Shown piece by piece: positions 1 to 7,100 of a DNA stretch of 16,249 bases. Position 1 is the first letter of the stretch. Each line of letters opens with the position of its first letter. The translations under genes and the position numbers were made by a program. Source of the DNA: an uncultured Anaerolineaceae bacterium (GTDB lineage: Bacteria > Chloroflexota > Anaerolineae > Anaerolineales > Anaerolineaceae); the NCBI GenBank assembly GCA_937890875.1, contig CALAEB010000573.1, forward strand, positions 1 through 16,249, read 5' to 3'. A model generated the notes under the pieces. The model searched no databases and had not been told where the DNA came from. It saw only the letters and a list, made by a program, of their open reading frames with translations.

Positions 1-1
1 C

Positions 2-718
2 TATGATCAGCTGCGGAAGGGTCGCATAGCAAAAACCAGTCAGGCAAATCCGGAAGATTTCGTCGGCATTTATAAAAATGCGCTGAAAGAAGGGAAAGAT
101 ATCCTGTATATCGGATTTTCCAGCGCGCTCAGCGGTACACTGGAAAGCGGAAGAAGGGCCATTGAAATCATCGGGCACGCTTATCCCGACCGCAGAATTA
201 TTACGGTTGACTCGCTTTCAGCTTCATTGGGGCTGGGATTTTTAGTGGATCAGGCCATCCGGCTGCGGGATTCCGGGAAAAGCCTGGAAGAAGTTTCAAA
301 TTGGCTTGAGTCCAATAAACTCAAATTAAACCATTGGTTCACTGTTGACGACCTGCATTTTCTGCAAAGAGGCGGGCGGGTCTCGGCCGGAGCCGCCTGG
401 TTCGGCAGCGTCCTCAGCGTAAAACCGGTTATGAACATGGACGATTTAGGACGGTTGATACCCAGAGAAAAAGTGCTCGGCAGATACAAAGCAATCCAGC
501 GCTTGTTCCTGAAGATGAAAGAATCCGCCGTCAACCCGGAGAGCCAGCAGATTTTTATCAGCCACGGGGATTGTACAGAAGACGCTGAAACGCTGGCCGG
601 GCTGATTCGCGAGGGCCTTGGAGTGAAAACGTTTGTCATCAATCACGTTGGGCCGGTCATCGGGTCTCACACCGGACCGGGGGTCATCGCGCTCTACTTT
701 ATGGGCGGCCACCGCTAA
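2..718 (+). CDS. DegV family protein (5' end outside window)
   Basis: This is the C-terminal 238 residues of a DegV-family protein; the frame is open from base 2 and the true start lies to the left. DegV proteins bind a fatty acid in a cleft between two lobes, and some (FakB) present it to a fatty acid kinase. Visible family signatures are the lipid-carboxylate loop GFSSALSGTLESG (about residues 38-50 of the fragment), the VDSLSASLGLG segment soon after, the second-lobe block VDDLHFLQRGGRVSAG, and the closing HVGPVIGSHTGPG near the C-terminus. The family is usually about 280-290 residues, so about 45-50 residues are missing at the left edge. Its stop lies only 6 nt before a long hairpin that should end the transcript. 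No FakA-type kinase gene is visible in the window, so a role in fatty acid uptake is possible but not shown. Confidence 0.93.
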   Translation, partial: YDQLRKGRIAKTSQANPEDFVGIYKNALKEGKDILYIGFSSALSGTLESGRRAIEIIGHAYPDRRIITVDSLSASLGLGFLVDQAIRLRDSGKSLEEVSNWLESNKLKLNHWFTVDDLHFLQRGGRVSAGAAWFGSVLSVKPVMNMDDLGRLIPREKVLGRYKAIQRLFLKMKESAVNPESQQIFISHGDCTEDAETLAGLIREGLGVKTFVINHVGPVIGSHTGPGVIALYFMGGHR

Positions 719-724
719 TCATTG

Positions 725-789
725 GTATTCAATCGCTCAACAAAAAAGGATGCATTTCGTGCATCCTTTTTTGTTGAGCGATTGAATAC
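725..789. terminator. Perfect 30-bp inverted repeat, bidirectional terminator
   Basis: Arms 725-754 and 760-789 are exact reverse complements over 30 bp, with a 5-nt loop TTTCG. The inner part is a textbook bidirectional intrinsic terminator: the stem GGATGCA/TGCATCC is flanked by A6 on the left and T6 on the right. It sits between the convergent degV-type gene and alaS, where both transcripts need to end. Oddly, the pairing continues a further 17 bp outside the A/T tracts (GTATTCAATCGCTCAAC and its complement), which a terminator does not need. Confidence 0.88.
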
Positions 790-874
790 AGAACATCCTG
801 TTTCTAAAAAAGCACGAGATCCGCTTTTATCCGAAAGGATTTTCCAAATTGCAGATTCCAAATAACAGAACCAA

Positions 875-3616
875 TCAGTGTTTCTGCAGTTTATTGGCTA
901 CCAGCTTCATCACCTCATCCAGCGCTTCCGGAATTTTAGCAATGTCCTTACCGCCGCCCTGCGCCATGGTCGGTTTTCCGCCGCCCTTGCCGCCAGCAAT
1001 CTCTGAAATGTACTTAATAATCTCTCCGGCATGTACACCACGTTTTACCAGAGAATCGGAGACGGTAGAAATAAAAATCACTTTTCCGTCAACCACACTG
1101 CTGAAGACCGCGACCGCGTTGGGGTGATCCGCTTTAAATTTATCCGCCAGAGTGCGCAGCGTTTCGGCTGCCGCATTCGGAATATCGACAACCAGCAAAT
1201 CGGCATCCTCAACTTTTTGGATCTGATCCGAAAAACCGGCAAAATCTTTCAGCGCCAATTCGTTCCGTAATTCAGCAATTTCTTTCTGCGTTTTATGAAT
1301 CTGATCCTGCATCATTTCGACACGATCTGAAACAGATTCCGGCGGCACATTGAAAATTGCGGCCATTCCACGAATAACATTATTTTTCATTCGCAAATCG
1401 GCATTAGCAGCCCGGCCGGTGATGGCTTCGATCCGCCGGATGCCGGTGGCCACGCTGCCCTCACTGACAATCACAAACGAACCGATCTCGCTGGTATTGG
1501 ATACATGGGTACCGCCGCAAAGTTCCGCGGAAACCAGATCGTCTTCATCAGCGATGCGAATAACACGAACCACATCCCCATATTTTTCATTGAACAACGC
1601 CGTCACGCCCTCATTCATTGCATCGTCCAGATTTTCAATCCGGGTCGAGACGGGGAGATTATTGAGGATTTCCGCATTGACGATATCCTCGATTTGCGAA
1701 ATCTGTTCACTGGTCAGCGGCTGATTACTGTTAAAATCAAACCGCAGCCGGTCCGGAGCCACCAGGGAACCGGCCTGCCGCGCATGTTCCCCGACAATTT
1801 TGTGCAGCGCCGCATGCAGCAAATGCGTGGCGGTATGATTCCGCATGATATCCTGCCGCCGTTCATAATCGATGCTGAGAATAACCGGCTGATTAATTAC
1901 GGCCTTCCCACTGCGCAGAATGCCATGATGCACAATCATGCCGGCACTCGGACGGCGGATCGCATCCACTTCGAAGAGGAAGCTGCCGTCAGCCGCGCTG
2001 ATCGTGCCGCTGTCACCGACCTGGCCGCCCATCTCCAGATAAAAATTTGTCGCCCGGGTGATTAATTCCGCTTCGTCACCTTCCGACAATTCAGTCACAT
2101 TTTCTTTATTTTTTAAAATCATGACTAATTCTGTCGAAAGCGGTTTTGCATCATAAGGATCATAAAACACGCCGGATGGCTCAATCAAACCGCGATCTCT
2201 CAGGAAAGCAGCAAAAGCCGCATATTGTTCAGCGTCCTCGCCGCCCATATTCCCCATCGCCTTGCCGCCTCCGGAAGCGATCCGGTGCGCTTCTGCAGCT
2301 TTCAGAAAACCCTCCCGGTCAACATCCAGTCCGTATTCCCGCACGATGTCATAGGTGATTTCCAACGGCAGACCATGCGTTGAGTACAGGTCAAAGCAAG
2401 TTTCCCCATCGATAACCTGTTGACCGTTTTCCTGCATCTCTTCAACAATTCCGTTCAGGTAACTGATTCCGGCATCCAGTGTTTTGTTAAACCGGTCTTC
2501 TTCCCAGGCAATCCCCTGAAGAATCGTGTCAGACATTTGGCTCAATTCCGGATAGGCCGCCTGATAACTCTCGATCGCCGCTGCAGCGACCGTCGCCATA
2601 AACGGTTCTTTGATCCCAAGCTGCTGCCCGAACCGGACCGCCCGGCGAATAATCATCCGGCAGACATAATTCCGCCCGATATTCCCGGGGACAACGCCAT
2701 CCGCGATCAGAAACGCGGCAGCTCGCGCATGATCCGCAACGACCCGGTACGGGGTAAAATTCGCGTACATTTCGGCTTCGCTGGCGCCGGTCAACTGCCG
2801 GATCGCGAGGATCATCGGAGCAAACAGGTCTGTCTTATAATTCGAATCTTTCTTCTGAAGGACAGAAACAATCCGTTCAAAACCCATCCCGGTATCGACA
2901 AAATGCTGGGAAAGCGGGATCAGTTTATCCGCGCTCATCCGGTTATATTGGATAAAAACCAGATTCCATAATTCCATGAAACGGCTGCAGTCGCCGTTTA
3001 CCTGGCAGACATGGCCGGGGACATTCTGTTTGTTACAGCGGTCAGGCCCCAAGTCAATATGAATTTCACTGCACGGACCGCACGGGCCGGTTTCCGCCAT
3101 TTCCCAAAAGTTCTCCTTTCGCCCAAAATAGAGAATATGGTCGGGATTGATGCCGGGCTGCTGCGCCCAGGTATCATGAGCGTCTGTATCCGTCTCGATT
3201 TCACCTTTATCATCTTTAAAGCAGGTCGTCCACAATTTTTCCTTGTCCAGCCCCCACACACCGGTCAGCAATTCCCAGGCCCAGGAAATCGCCTCTTCTT
3301 TATAATAATCACCGAAGGACCAATTGCCGAGCATTTCAAAGAAAGTATGGTGGCTGTCATCCCGACCGACATCGTCCAGGTCGTTATGCTTTCCCGCCAC
3401 CCGCATACACTTCTGGCTGTCGCAGGCCCGGGTATAAGGCCGCTTATCCGTTCCCAGAAAAATATCTTTGAACTGCACCATGCCGGCGTTGGTGAATAAC
3501 AATGTCTGATCACCCGCCGGGACCAGAGAAGCGGAACGCACAGCCGTATGTCCTTTTTTTACAAAAAAATCAATAAATTGCTGTCGAACTTCATTTCCGC
3601 TGAATTCACTTTTCAT
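875..3616 (-). CDS. alaS: Alanyl-tRNA synthetase
   Basis: A full-length 913-residue cytoplasmic enzyme that charges tRNA-Ala with alanine and edits mischarged Ser/Gly. The class II catalytic core lies in about residues 1-260, with FTNAGMVQFKDIFLG (41-55), the motif-2 region around RVAGKHNDLDDVGRDDSHHTF (starting at 72) and the GPCGPCSEIHID block (177-188). The tRNA-recognition domain follows, with DHARAAAFLIADG at 295-307. The editing domain keeps its zinc ligands H594 and H598 (HTATH) and C700 and H704 (CGGTH). The C-Ala domain ends with a Gly-rich GGKGGGKPTMAQGGGKD segment (875-891). The start at 3616 is backed by AGGAGA about 6 nt upstream. No T-box leader motif was found upstream. Residues 191-212 carry a Cys-containing insert (C194, C204, C210) relative to the E. 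coli enzyme. Confidence 0.98.
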   Translation of the reverse strand: MKSEFSGNEVRQQFIDFFVKKGHTAVRSASLVPAGDQTLLFTNAGMVQFKDIFLGTDKRPYTRACDSQKCMRVAGKHNDLDDVGRDDSHHTFFEMLGNWSFGDYYKEEAISWAWELLTGVWGLDKEKLWTTCFKDDKGEIETDTDAHDTWAQQPGINPDHILYFGRKENFWEMAETGPCGPCSEIHIDLGPDRCNKQNVPGHVCQVNGDCSRFMELWNLVFIQYNRMSADKLIPLSQHFVDTGMGFERIVSVLQKKDSNYKTDLFAPMILAIRQLTGASEAEMYANFTPYRVVADHARAAAFLIADGVVPGNIGRNYVCRMIIRRAVRFGQQLGIKEPFMATVAAAAIESYQAAYPELSQMSDTILQGIAWEEDRFNKTLDAGISYLNGIVEEMQENGQQVIDGETCFDLYSTHGLPLEITYDIVREYGLDVDREGFLKAAEAHRIASGGGKAMGNMGGEDAEQYAAFAAFLRDRGLIEPSGVFYDPYDAKPLSTELVMILKNKENVTELSEGDEAELITRATNFYLEMGGQVGDSGTISAADGSFLFEVDAIRRPSAGMIVHHGILRSGKAVINQPVILSIDYERRQDIMRNHTATHLLHAALHKIVGEHARQAGSLVAPDRLRFDFNSNQPLTSEQISQIEDIVNAEILNNLPVSTRIENLDDAMNEGVTALFNEKYGDVVRVIRIADEDDLVSAELCGGTHVSNTSEIGSFVIVSEGSVATGIRRIEAITGRAANADLRMKNNVIRGMAAIFNVPPESVSDRVEMMQDQIHKTQKEIAELRNELALKDFAGFSDQIQKVEDADLLVVDIPNAAAETLRTLADKFKADHPNAVAVFSSVVDGKVIFISTVSDSLVKRGVHAGEIIKYISEIAGGKGGGKPTMAQGGGKDIAKIPEALDEVMKLVANKLQKH

Positions 3617-3651
3617 TCTGGTCTCCTATTTCTATTCATTTTTGCCATATT

Positions 3652-3657
3652 ATTATA
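3652..3657 (-). promoter_or_regulatory. Possible -10 box for alaS
   Basis: TATAAT on the minus strand, about 36 nt upstream of the alaS start codon. No good -35 hexamer lies at 16-18 nt, so this is a weak call based on a single box. Confidence 0.3.
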
Positions 3658-3676
3658 TACTGAAAACCAGAGAGCC

Positions 3677-3692
3677 GCTGCCAAAATCAGCA
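3677..3692. repeat. 16-nt direct repeat, copy 1
   Basis: GCTGCCAAAATCAGCA. It matches GCTGCCAAGATCAGCA at 3810-3825 in 15 of 16 positions. The two copies flank the long inverted repeat at 3718-3768. Each copy can form a short GCTG/CAGC hairpin. Confidence 0.55.
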
Positions 3693-3717
3693 GCATTTCA
3701 AAATATGGGAAGAATTC

Positions 3718-3768
3718 TTTGTTGTTCTTTTGTTTTCGCGCGGAGCGCGAAAACAAAAGAACAACAAA
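3718..3768. repeat. Perfect 24-bp inverted repeat
   Basis: Arms 3718-3741 and 3745-3768 are exact reverse complements with a 3-nt GGA loop. The base of the stem is A/T-rich (TTTGTTGTTC and its complement) and the apex is GC (CGCGC). On the plus strand TTTT follows almost at once, so it could stop rightward transcription, but no gene to its left is transcribed rightward. It lies upstream of the possible alaS -10 box and upstream of thpR, so it may insulate the two genes from each other. Confidence 0.75.
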
Positions 3769-3804
3769 TTTTCGCTCCTTACTCAAAAGGCCTGTCCGAA
3801 TTTC

Positions 3805-3849
3805 AAATTGCTGCCAAGATCAGCAATTTTAATCCGGGATTTGTCCCGG
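3805..3849. repeat. Two-hairpin intergenic element, copy A
   Basis: A perfect 9-bp hairpin (AAATTGCTG at 3805-3813 with CAGCAATTT at 3821-3829) is followed by TAAT and then a 6-bp hairpin (CCGGGA/TCCCGG, 3833-3849). The second copy of the 16-nt direct repeat (3810-3825) is inside it. A similar two-hairpin layout occurs at 5242-5297. Confidence 0.45.
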
Positions 3850-3939
3850 GCAAAAGCATTATCATTGCTGTTCAGGATCCGGATCATCTCAATCCGTTTC
3901 AAAGAATAGTCACTCAAACCGAACGCCGGAGAATAATTC

Positions 3940-4518
3940 ATGCCCCGTCTTTTTATCGCAATTCCGATTCCGCACGAAATCAAACAACAGTTATCACAGG
4001 AAATTCTGTCCGACAAAACTTTTTCGGATCTGCCGATCCGCTGGGTGCCCGCGAAAAACCTGCATATTACGCTGAAATTTTTAGGTGATACGCCTGCCGG
4101 CAGCGTTCTGTCTCTGATAAAAGCTATTCAGAACACTGCGGCACAAACGGAGCCCTTTCCAATCCGGCTTGAGGGCGCCGGCATTTTCCCGAACAGTCAG
4201 GCGCCCAGAGTGGTCTGGATCGGCATTCAGCCGCCCGAACCACTGGTAAAACTCTGGCAGGATTTAGAAGAGAACACAGCAAAAAATGGATTTCAGCGGG
4301 AACCTAAACCGTTTAAAGCGCACCTCACACTGGGCAGAATCGCCGAAAATCATTCCCATTCAGAGAAAATAAAAATCGGTCCTTTGATTAACGCTGCTTC
4401 TGCACTGCGGTTTTCTGTTTTCTCCGTCGATCAGATCCAGTTGATCCAAAGCACACTTTCTCCGCATGGCGCTGAATACGACACGCTCTACACAGAAAAG
4501 ATTGGCAAACAGGCGTGA
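3940..4518 (+). CDS. thpR: RNA 2',3'-cyclic phosphodiesterase (2H family)
   Basis: A 192-residue member of the LigT/ThpR branch of the 2H phosphoesterases, which hydrolyse 2',3'-cyclic phosphate ends on RNA and can show weak RNA ligase activity in vitro. Both catalytic HxTx motifs are present: H42-I-T-L in LHITLKFLGD and H128-L-T-L in AHLTLGRI, with the expected spacing of about 85 residues. It opens with RLFIAIPIP, typical of the family. Length matches full-length members (about 180-195). The ATG at 3940 has CCGGAG 8-9 nt upstream. It is the first gene of a plus-strand run with a GNAT gene 91 nt downstream. The cellular substrate is not indicated by context. Confidence 0.93.
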   Translation: MPRLFIAIPIPHEIKQQLSQEILSDKTFSDLPIRWVPAKNLHITLKFLGDTPAGSVLSLIKAIQNTAAQTEPFPIRLEGAGIFPNSQAPRVVWIGIQPPEPLVKLWQDLEENTAKNGFQREPKPFKAHLTLGRIAENHSHSEKIKIGPLINAASALRFSVFSVDQIQLIQSTLSPHGAEYDTLYTEKIGKQA

Positions 4519-4609
4519 GCATCAACCTATCCGACGAACGAACCATATTAATGGTATGCTCAATGGACAGAAAACAGGACAGAAGCATGTTATGGAAGAA
4601 AAACACAGA

Positions 4610-5164
4610 ATGAAAACAGGAACGATGCAGACAGAACGAACCATTTTACGGCCTTGGAAAGAAACAGATGCGGAAGCATTATATGAATATGCTCGTGATC
4701 CTCGCGTGGGCCCCGTTGCCGGTTGGCCAATCCACACGAGTGTGGAAAACAGCCGGCAAATAATCCGGGATGTGCTTTCGGCAGATGAAACGTATGCAAT
4801 CGTGCTGAAAGGCGGCGACCATCCTGTCGGAAGCATTGGCCTGACGCTCCATAAAAAGAATGAGCATGACATGGGCGAAAAGGGCGGTGAGATTGGGTAT
4901 TGGATCGGTGTCCCATTTTGGGGAAAGGGTCTGGTGCCGGAAACTGTCCAAGAGCTCTTGCGGCATGGATTCGAGGATCTCGGATTAGAAACAATTTGGT
5001 GCGGTTATTATGACGGGAATGATAAATCCAGACGGGTACAGGAAAAGTGCGGCTTTATCTATCATCATACGGAGCCAAACAGACAATGTCCGCTGCTGAA
5101 TGAAACCCGCACGGAACATTTTACCTGCGTCACAAAAGCACGGTGGCTGCAAATTGCAGGATAA
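4610..5164 (+). CDS. GNAT family N-acetyltransferase (RimJ/RimL type)
   Basis: About 184 residues, Acetyltransf_3 type, expected to transfer acetyl from acetyl-CoA to an amine (a protein N-terminus or a small molecule). It begins with the family opening TERTILRPWKETDAEALYEY and carries the acetyl-CoA pyrophosphate-binding stretch FWGKGLVPETVQELL after GEIGYWIGVP. It ends with the usual EKCGFIYHH segment (consensus K.GF). The frame is open back to 4466, overlapping thpR, but that extension has no family similarity. ATGs at 4592 and 4610 both fit, with weak GGA-containing sites; 4610 was chosen because GGAAGA precedes it at a fair distance. A likely hairpin terminator follows at 5210. The substrate cannot be told from sequence. 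Confidence 0.9.
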   Translation: MKTGTMQTERTILRPWKETDAEALYEYARDPRVGPVAGWPIHTSVENSRQIIRDVLSADETYAIVLKGGDHPVGSIGLTLHKKNEHDMGEKGGEIGYWIGVPFWGKGLVPETVQELLRHGFEDLGLETIWCGYYDGNDKSRRVQEKCGFIYHHTEPNRQCPLLNETRTEHFTCVTKARWLQIAG

Positions 5165-5209
5165 TACCAGCAAATCAAAATATGGATATTCGTTTTGAAA
5201 AAAGACAGC

Positions 5210-5236
5210 AGCTCGAACTCTGACCGACGCTTTTTA
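5210..5236 (+). terminator. Probable intrinsic terminator after GNAT gene
   Basis: AGCTCG (5210-5215) pairs with CGA-C-GCT (5225-5231) with one bulged base, directly followed by TTTTT. It lies 46 nt after the acetyltransferase stop. Confidence 0.5.
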
Positions 5237-5241
5237 TTTCC

Positions 5242-5297
5242 AATTCGAAATGCCGGTATCATCCCGGCAATTTGAATTTTAATCCCATCCCGTATGG
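5242..5297. repeat. Two-hairpin intergenic element, copy B
   Basis: A 15-bp stem (5242-5256 with 5264-5278, one G-T pair and one mismatch, 7-nt loop) is followed by TTAATC and a second hairpin CCCAT/ATGGG (5283-5297). The order and the TTAATCC junction resemble the element at 3805-3849. Shared words are GCAATTT and TTTTAATCC. Confidence 0.45.
5267..5279 (+). repeat. 13-nt direct repeat, copy 1
   Basis: GCAATTTGAATTT, repeated exactly at 5367-5379, with a 100-bp period. The first ten bases also occur in inverted orientation at about 3802-3811. Confidence 0.5.
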
Positions 5298-5325
5298 GTC
5301 AATGCGGATTTTTCCCGTCAGATTC

Positions 5326-5334
5326 TGGTAGAAT
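5326..5334 (+). promoter_or_regulatory. Extended -10 promoter candidate
   Basis: TGGTAGAAT fits TGnTATAAT with one change. There is no clear -35 hexamer, which extended -10 promoters can do without. It would start a transcript about 165 nt upstream of the serine hydrolase gene. Confidence 0.35.
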
Positions 5335-5366
5335 TTTATCCAGTTGCGCTGCGAGGCGACACAACC

Positions 5367-5379
5367 GCAATTTGAATTT
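5367..5379 (+). repeat. 13-nt direct repeat, copy 2
   Basis: GCAATTTGAATTT, identical to 5267-5279 and exactly 100 bp downstream of it. Confidence 0.5.
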
Positions 5380-5506
5380 CAGGAAAGGATCTCTGTAATA
5401 CTGCTTCGCGCAGAATCAGGTCAGCCTCAAGTCGTTTTTTTTGATCTGAAAATGATTCTCAGATTTTGGATTGCTGGCAGCGCGTCATCAATATCCAGGG
5501 GATAAA

Positions 5507-7006
5507 ATGGAAAGAAAAACCAGAGCCGGTCTGTTTTTTATCATGTTTTCACTGTTTTTTTTCGCAGGGGTTCTGCTTTTTATCTCCCACAGGCAATATC
5601 GTACGCAAGAACAAATTATCCCGCAGGGTTCGACGCTCGGACCATTTTCAATCGGCGGGCGGACCGTTGATCGGGTTTTTGACGAAGCAATGGCTTTTTA
5701 CCGGCTGCCGATCGAGCTGGAATATCGCGGCCAATCCATCCAGGTATCCCCGGAACGTTTTGATCTCGAATTGGATACCGATGCCATCCGGGCTCAATTG
5801 CTTGAAAAAATGGCGGCGATCTACTCCGAAAAGAATTTCATCGCATCCCTGTTCGGAAAATTCCAGCCGGATCCCTTCCATCTGGATATTCCCGTCAGTT
5901 TCGACCGGCAAAAAATCTACGAATATTATGAAAATGAAATCATCCCCCGCTATGACCAGCCCGCCATTCCCAAACAGCCGGATCTGAGCGGGATCGGATT
6001 TATCGCGGGAAAAAGCGGTTTCGCCCTGGATATCGAATCCGCGGTTGCGCTGACAGAAGCGAAACTGAACGCTCCTCTGGATGACCGCTCGATTGAGCTG
6101 CCGGTCAGCGAAATTCCGGAACCGGCTGGGACGATCGCCAACTTAGAGGTCCGTCTGAAAAGCCTGATCGATCAATATCAGGACCAGGGGCAAATCACCG
6201 AAATTGTACTGATCGAGGCCGGGAATGGCGATTCCTTCAATATCGCGCGCCGGAACCAGGAAGATCTCCTGCCGGAGATTTCTTTCACTGCCGCCAGCAC
6301 AATTAAACTGCCGATCATGATCTCCTCTTTCCGGAAAATCGAGGGTGAACCGACCGCGGCGACACGGCGGCAGCTGCAGCTGATGATCACCGAATCCAAA
6401 AACGAGGCAACCGACTGGATGATGGAAAATATCATCGGCGGGAACCTTGCGCCGCTGACTGTGACGGAAGATCTGCATACGCTGGGATTCCAGAACACAT
6501 TTCTGGCCGGATATTTCTATTTAGGCGCGCCGCTGTTGGACCTGTTCGAAACACCAGCAAATACACGAACGGATATTAACCTGAAGCCGGATATTTATAA
6601 TCAGACGACGGCAAAAGACATGGCCGAACTCCTTTATTCCGTCTATCAATGCGGTCAGACAGGCACCGGCCTATTATTGGATACGTTCGGCGGGGAAGTC
6701 TCCCAGACTGAATGCGCTGAAATGATTGAACTGCTCAAAAATAACCGCCTGCCATATCTGATCAGCGCCGGCGTGCCGGACAGTATCCCGGTGGCGCACA
6801 AACATGGCTGGATTGAAGAAAGCGATGGCCTGCTGCATACAATGAGCAATGTGGGAATTGTTTTCTCGCCTCAGGGTGATTATGTCCTGAGTATTTTTAC
6901 CTATCATCCCGAAAATCTGATTTTCGACGATGGGAACAGGCTTTTTTCCCAAATTTCTTCTGCGGTTTACAGTTATTTCAATCCGTATGAACCGGAGGCA
7001 GAATAA
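5507..7006 (+). CDS. Membrane-anchored serine hydrolase, class A beta-lactamase fold
   Basis: A 499-residue protein with one N-terminal membrane segment (about residues 9-27) and the rest outside the cell. Residues about 40-200 resemble the putative peptidoglycan-binding region found with VanW-type proteins, for example IGFIAGKSGFALDIESAV at 162-179. The C-terminal half (about 215-490) is a beta-lactamase2-type serine hydrolase domain: S264-T-I-K267 is the SxxK nucleophile motif, S297-K-N299 the SxN motif, and K432-H-G434 stands where KTG is usual. Such domains are more often cell-wall enzymes than antibiotic resistance factors. The ATG at 5507 has AGGGGAT 5 nt upstream; a TTG at 5471 would add 12 residues before the membrane anchor and is less likely. 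A hairpin terminator follows at 7012. It could act on peptidoglycan or cleave another ester or amide. Confidence 0.88.
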   Translation: MERKTRAGLFFIMFSLFFFAGVLLFISHRQYRTQEQIIPQGSTLGPFSIGGRTVDRVFDEAMAFYRLPIELEYRGQSIQVSPERFDLELDTDAIRAQLLEKMAAIYSEKNFIASLFGKFQPDPFHLDIPVSFDRQKIYEYYENEIIPRYDQPAIPKQPDLSGIGFIAGKSGFALDIESAVALTEAKLNAPLDDRSIELPVSEIPEPAGTIANLEVRLKSLIDQYQDQGQITEIVLIEAGNGDSFNIARRNQEDLLPEISFTAASTIKLPIMISSFRKIEGEPTAATRRQLQLMITESKNEATDWMMENIIGGNLAPLTVTEDLHTLGFQNTFLAGYFYLGAPLLDLFETPANTRTDINLKPDIYNQTTAKDMAELLYSVYQCGQTGTGLLLDTFGGEVSQTECAEMIELLKNNRLPYLISAGVPDSIPVAHKHGWIEESDGLLHTMSNVGIVFSPQGDYVLSIFTYHPENLIFDDGNRLFSQISSAVYSYFNPYEPEAE

Positions 7007-7011
7007 CGGGC

Positions 7012-7038
7012 AGAACGGATCACGCATCCGCTCTTTTT
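7012..7038 (+). terminator. Intrinsic terminator of the serine hydrolase gene
   Basis: CGGAT/ATCCG stem (7016-7020 with 7026-7030) extended by AGA/TCT across one mismatch, 5-nt loop, then T5. It sits 6 nt after the stop codon. A clear terminator for the convergent ABC operon is not visible in this 94-bp gap. Confidence 0.65.
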
Positions 7039-7100
7039 CCCGGCCGCAAATGTAAATACGCTGGTTTTCTTTTTATTTATTCCAAGAATCAGATCTTGCT

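Larger units (their letters stand above)
3617..3939. other. Divergent spacer between alaS and thpR
   Basis: No convincing gene is present in these 323 bp. In order it holds: a possible alaS -10 box (TATAAT on the minus strand at 3652-3657, without a clear -35); a 16-nt element GCTGCCAAAATCAGCA at 3677-3692; a perfect 24-bp inverted repeat at 3718-3768; a near-identical second copy of the 16-nt element (one mismatch) at 3810-3825; and two small hairpins at 3805-3829 and 3833-3849. Because the flanking genes diverge, no known transcript should end here. Confidence 0.6.
5165..5506. other. Structured 342-bp spacer before the serine hydrolase
   Basis: No gene is seen. From left to right it holds: a probable terminator of the acetyltransferase gene (5210-5236); a two-hairpin element (5242-5297); an extended -10 promoter candidate (5326-5334); two exact copies of GCAATTTGAATTT exactly 100 bp apart (5267 and 5367); a small hairpin CTGC/GCAG (5401-5413); a T8 run (5435-5442); and a 6-bp hairpin ATCTGA/TCAGAT followed by TTT (5444-5467). 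The last items lie between the candidate promoter and the start codon at 5507, so attenuation of the downstream gene is possible but unproven. Confidence 0.55.

Noticed and set aside
1505..2065. Plus-strand frame of 186 codons within alaS
   Set aside because: Antisense shadow of a fully conserved alaS; no motif of its own.
3617..3939. T-box riboswitch for alaS
   Set aside because: The conserved T-box sequence (TGGnACCGCG) is not found on the minus strand upstream of alaS, and the hairpin there is not followed by a T-run in that direction.
3783..4016. Small minus-strand frame of 77 codons next to the alaS-thpR hairpin
   Set aside because: Much of it is the antisense of the start of thpR and no protein family is recognisable; no ribosome-binding site was evident.
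4466..4609. Longer N-terminus for the GNAT protein starting at 4466
   Set aside because: The extra residues overlap thpR in another frame and have no acetyltransferase similarity; homology begins after 4610.
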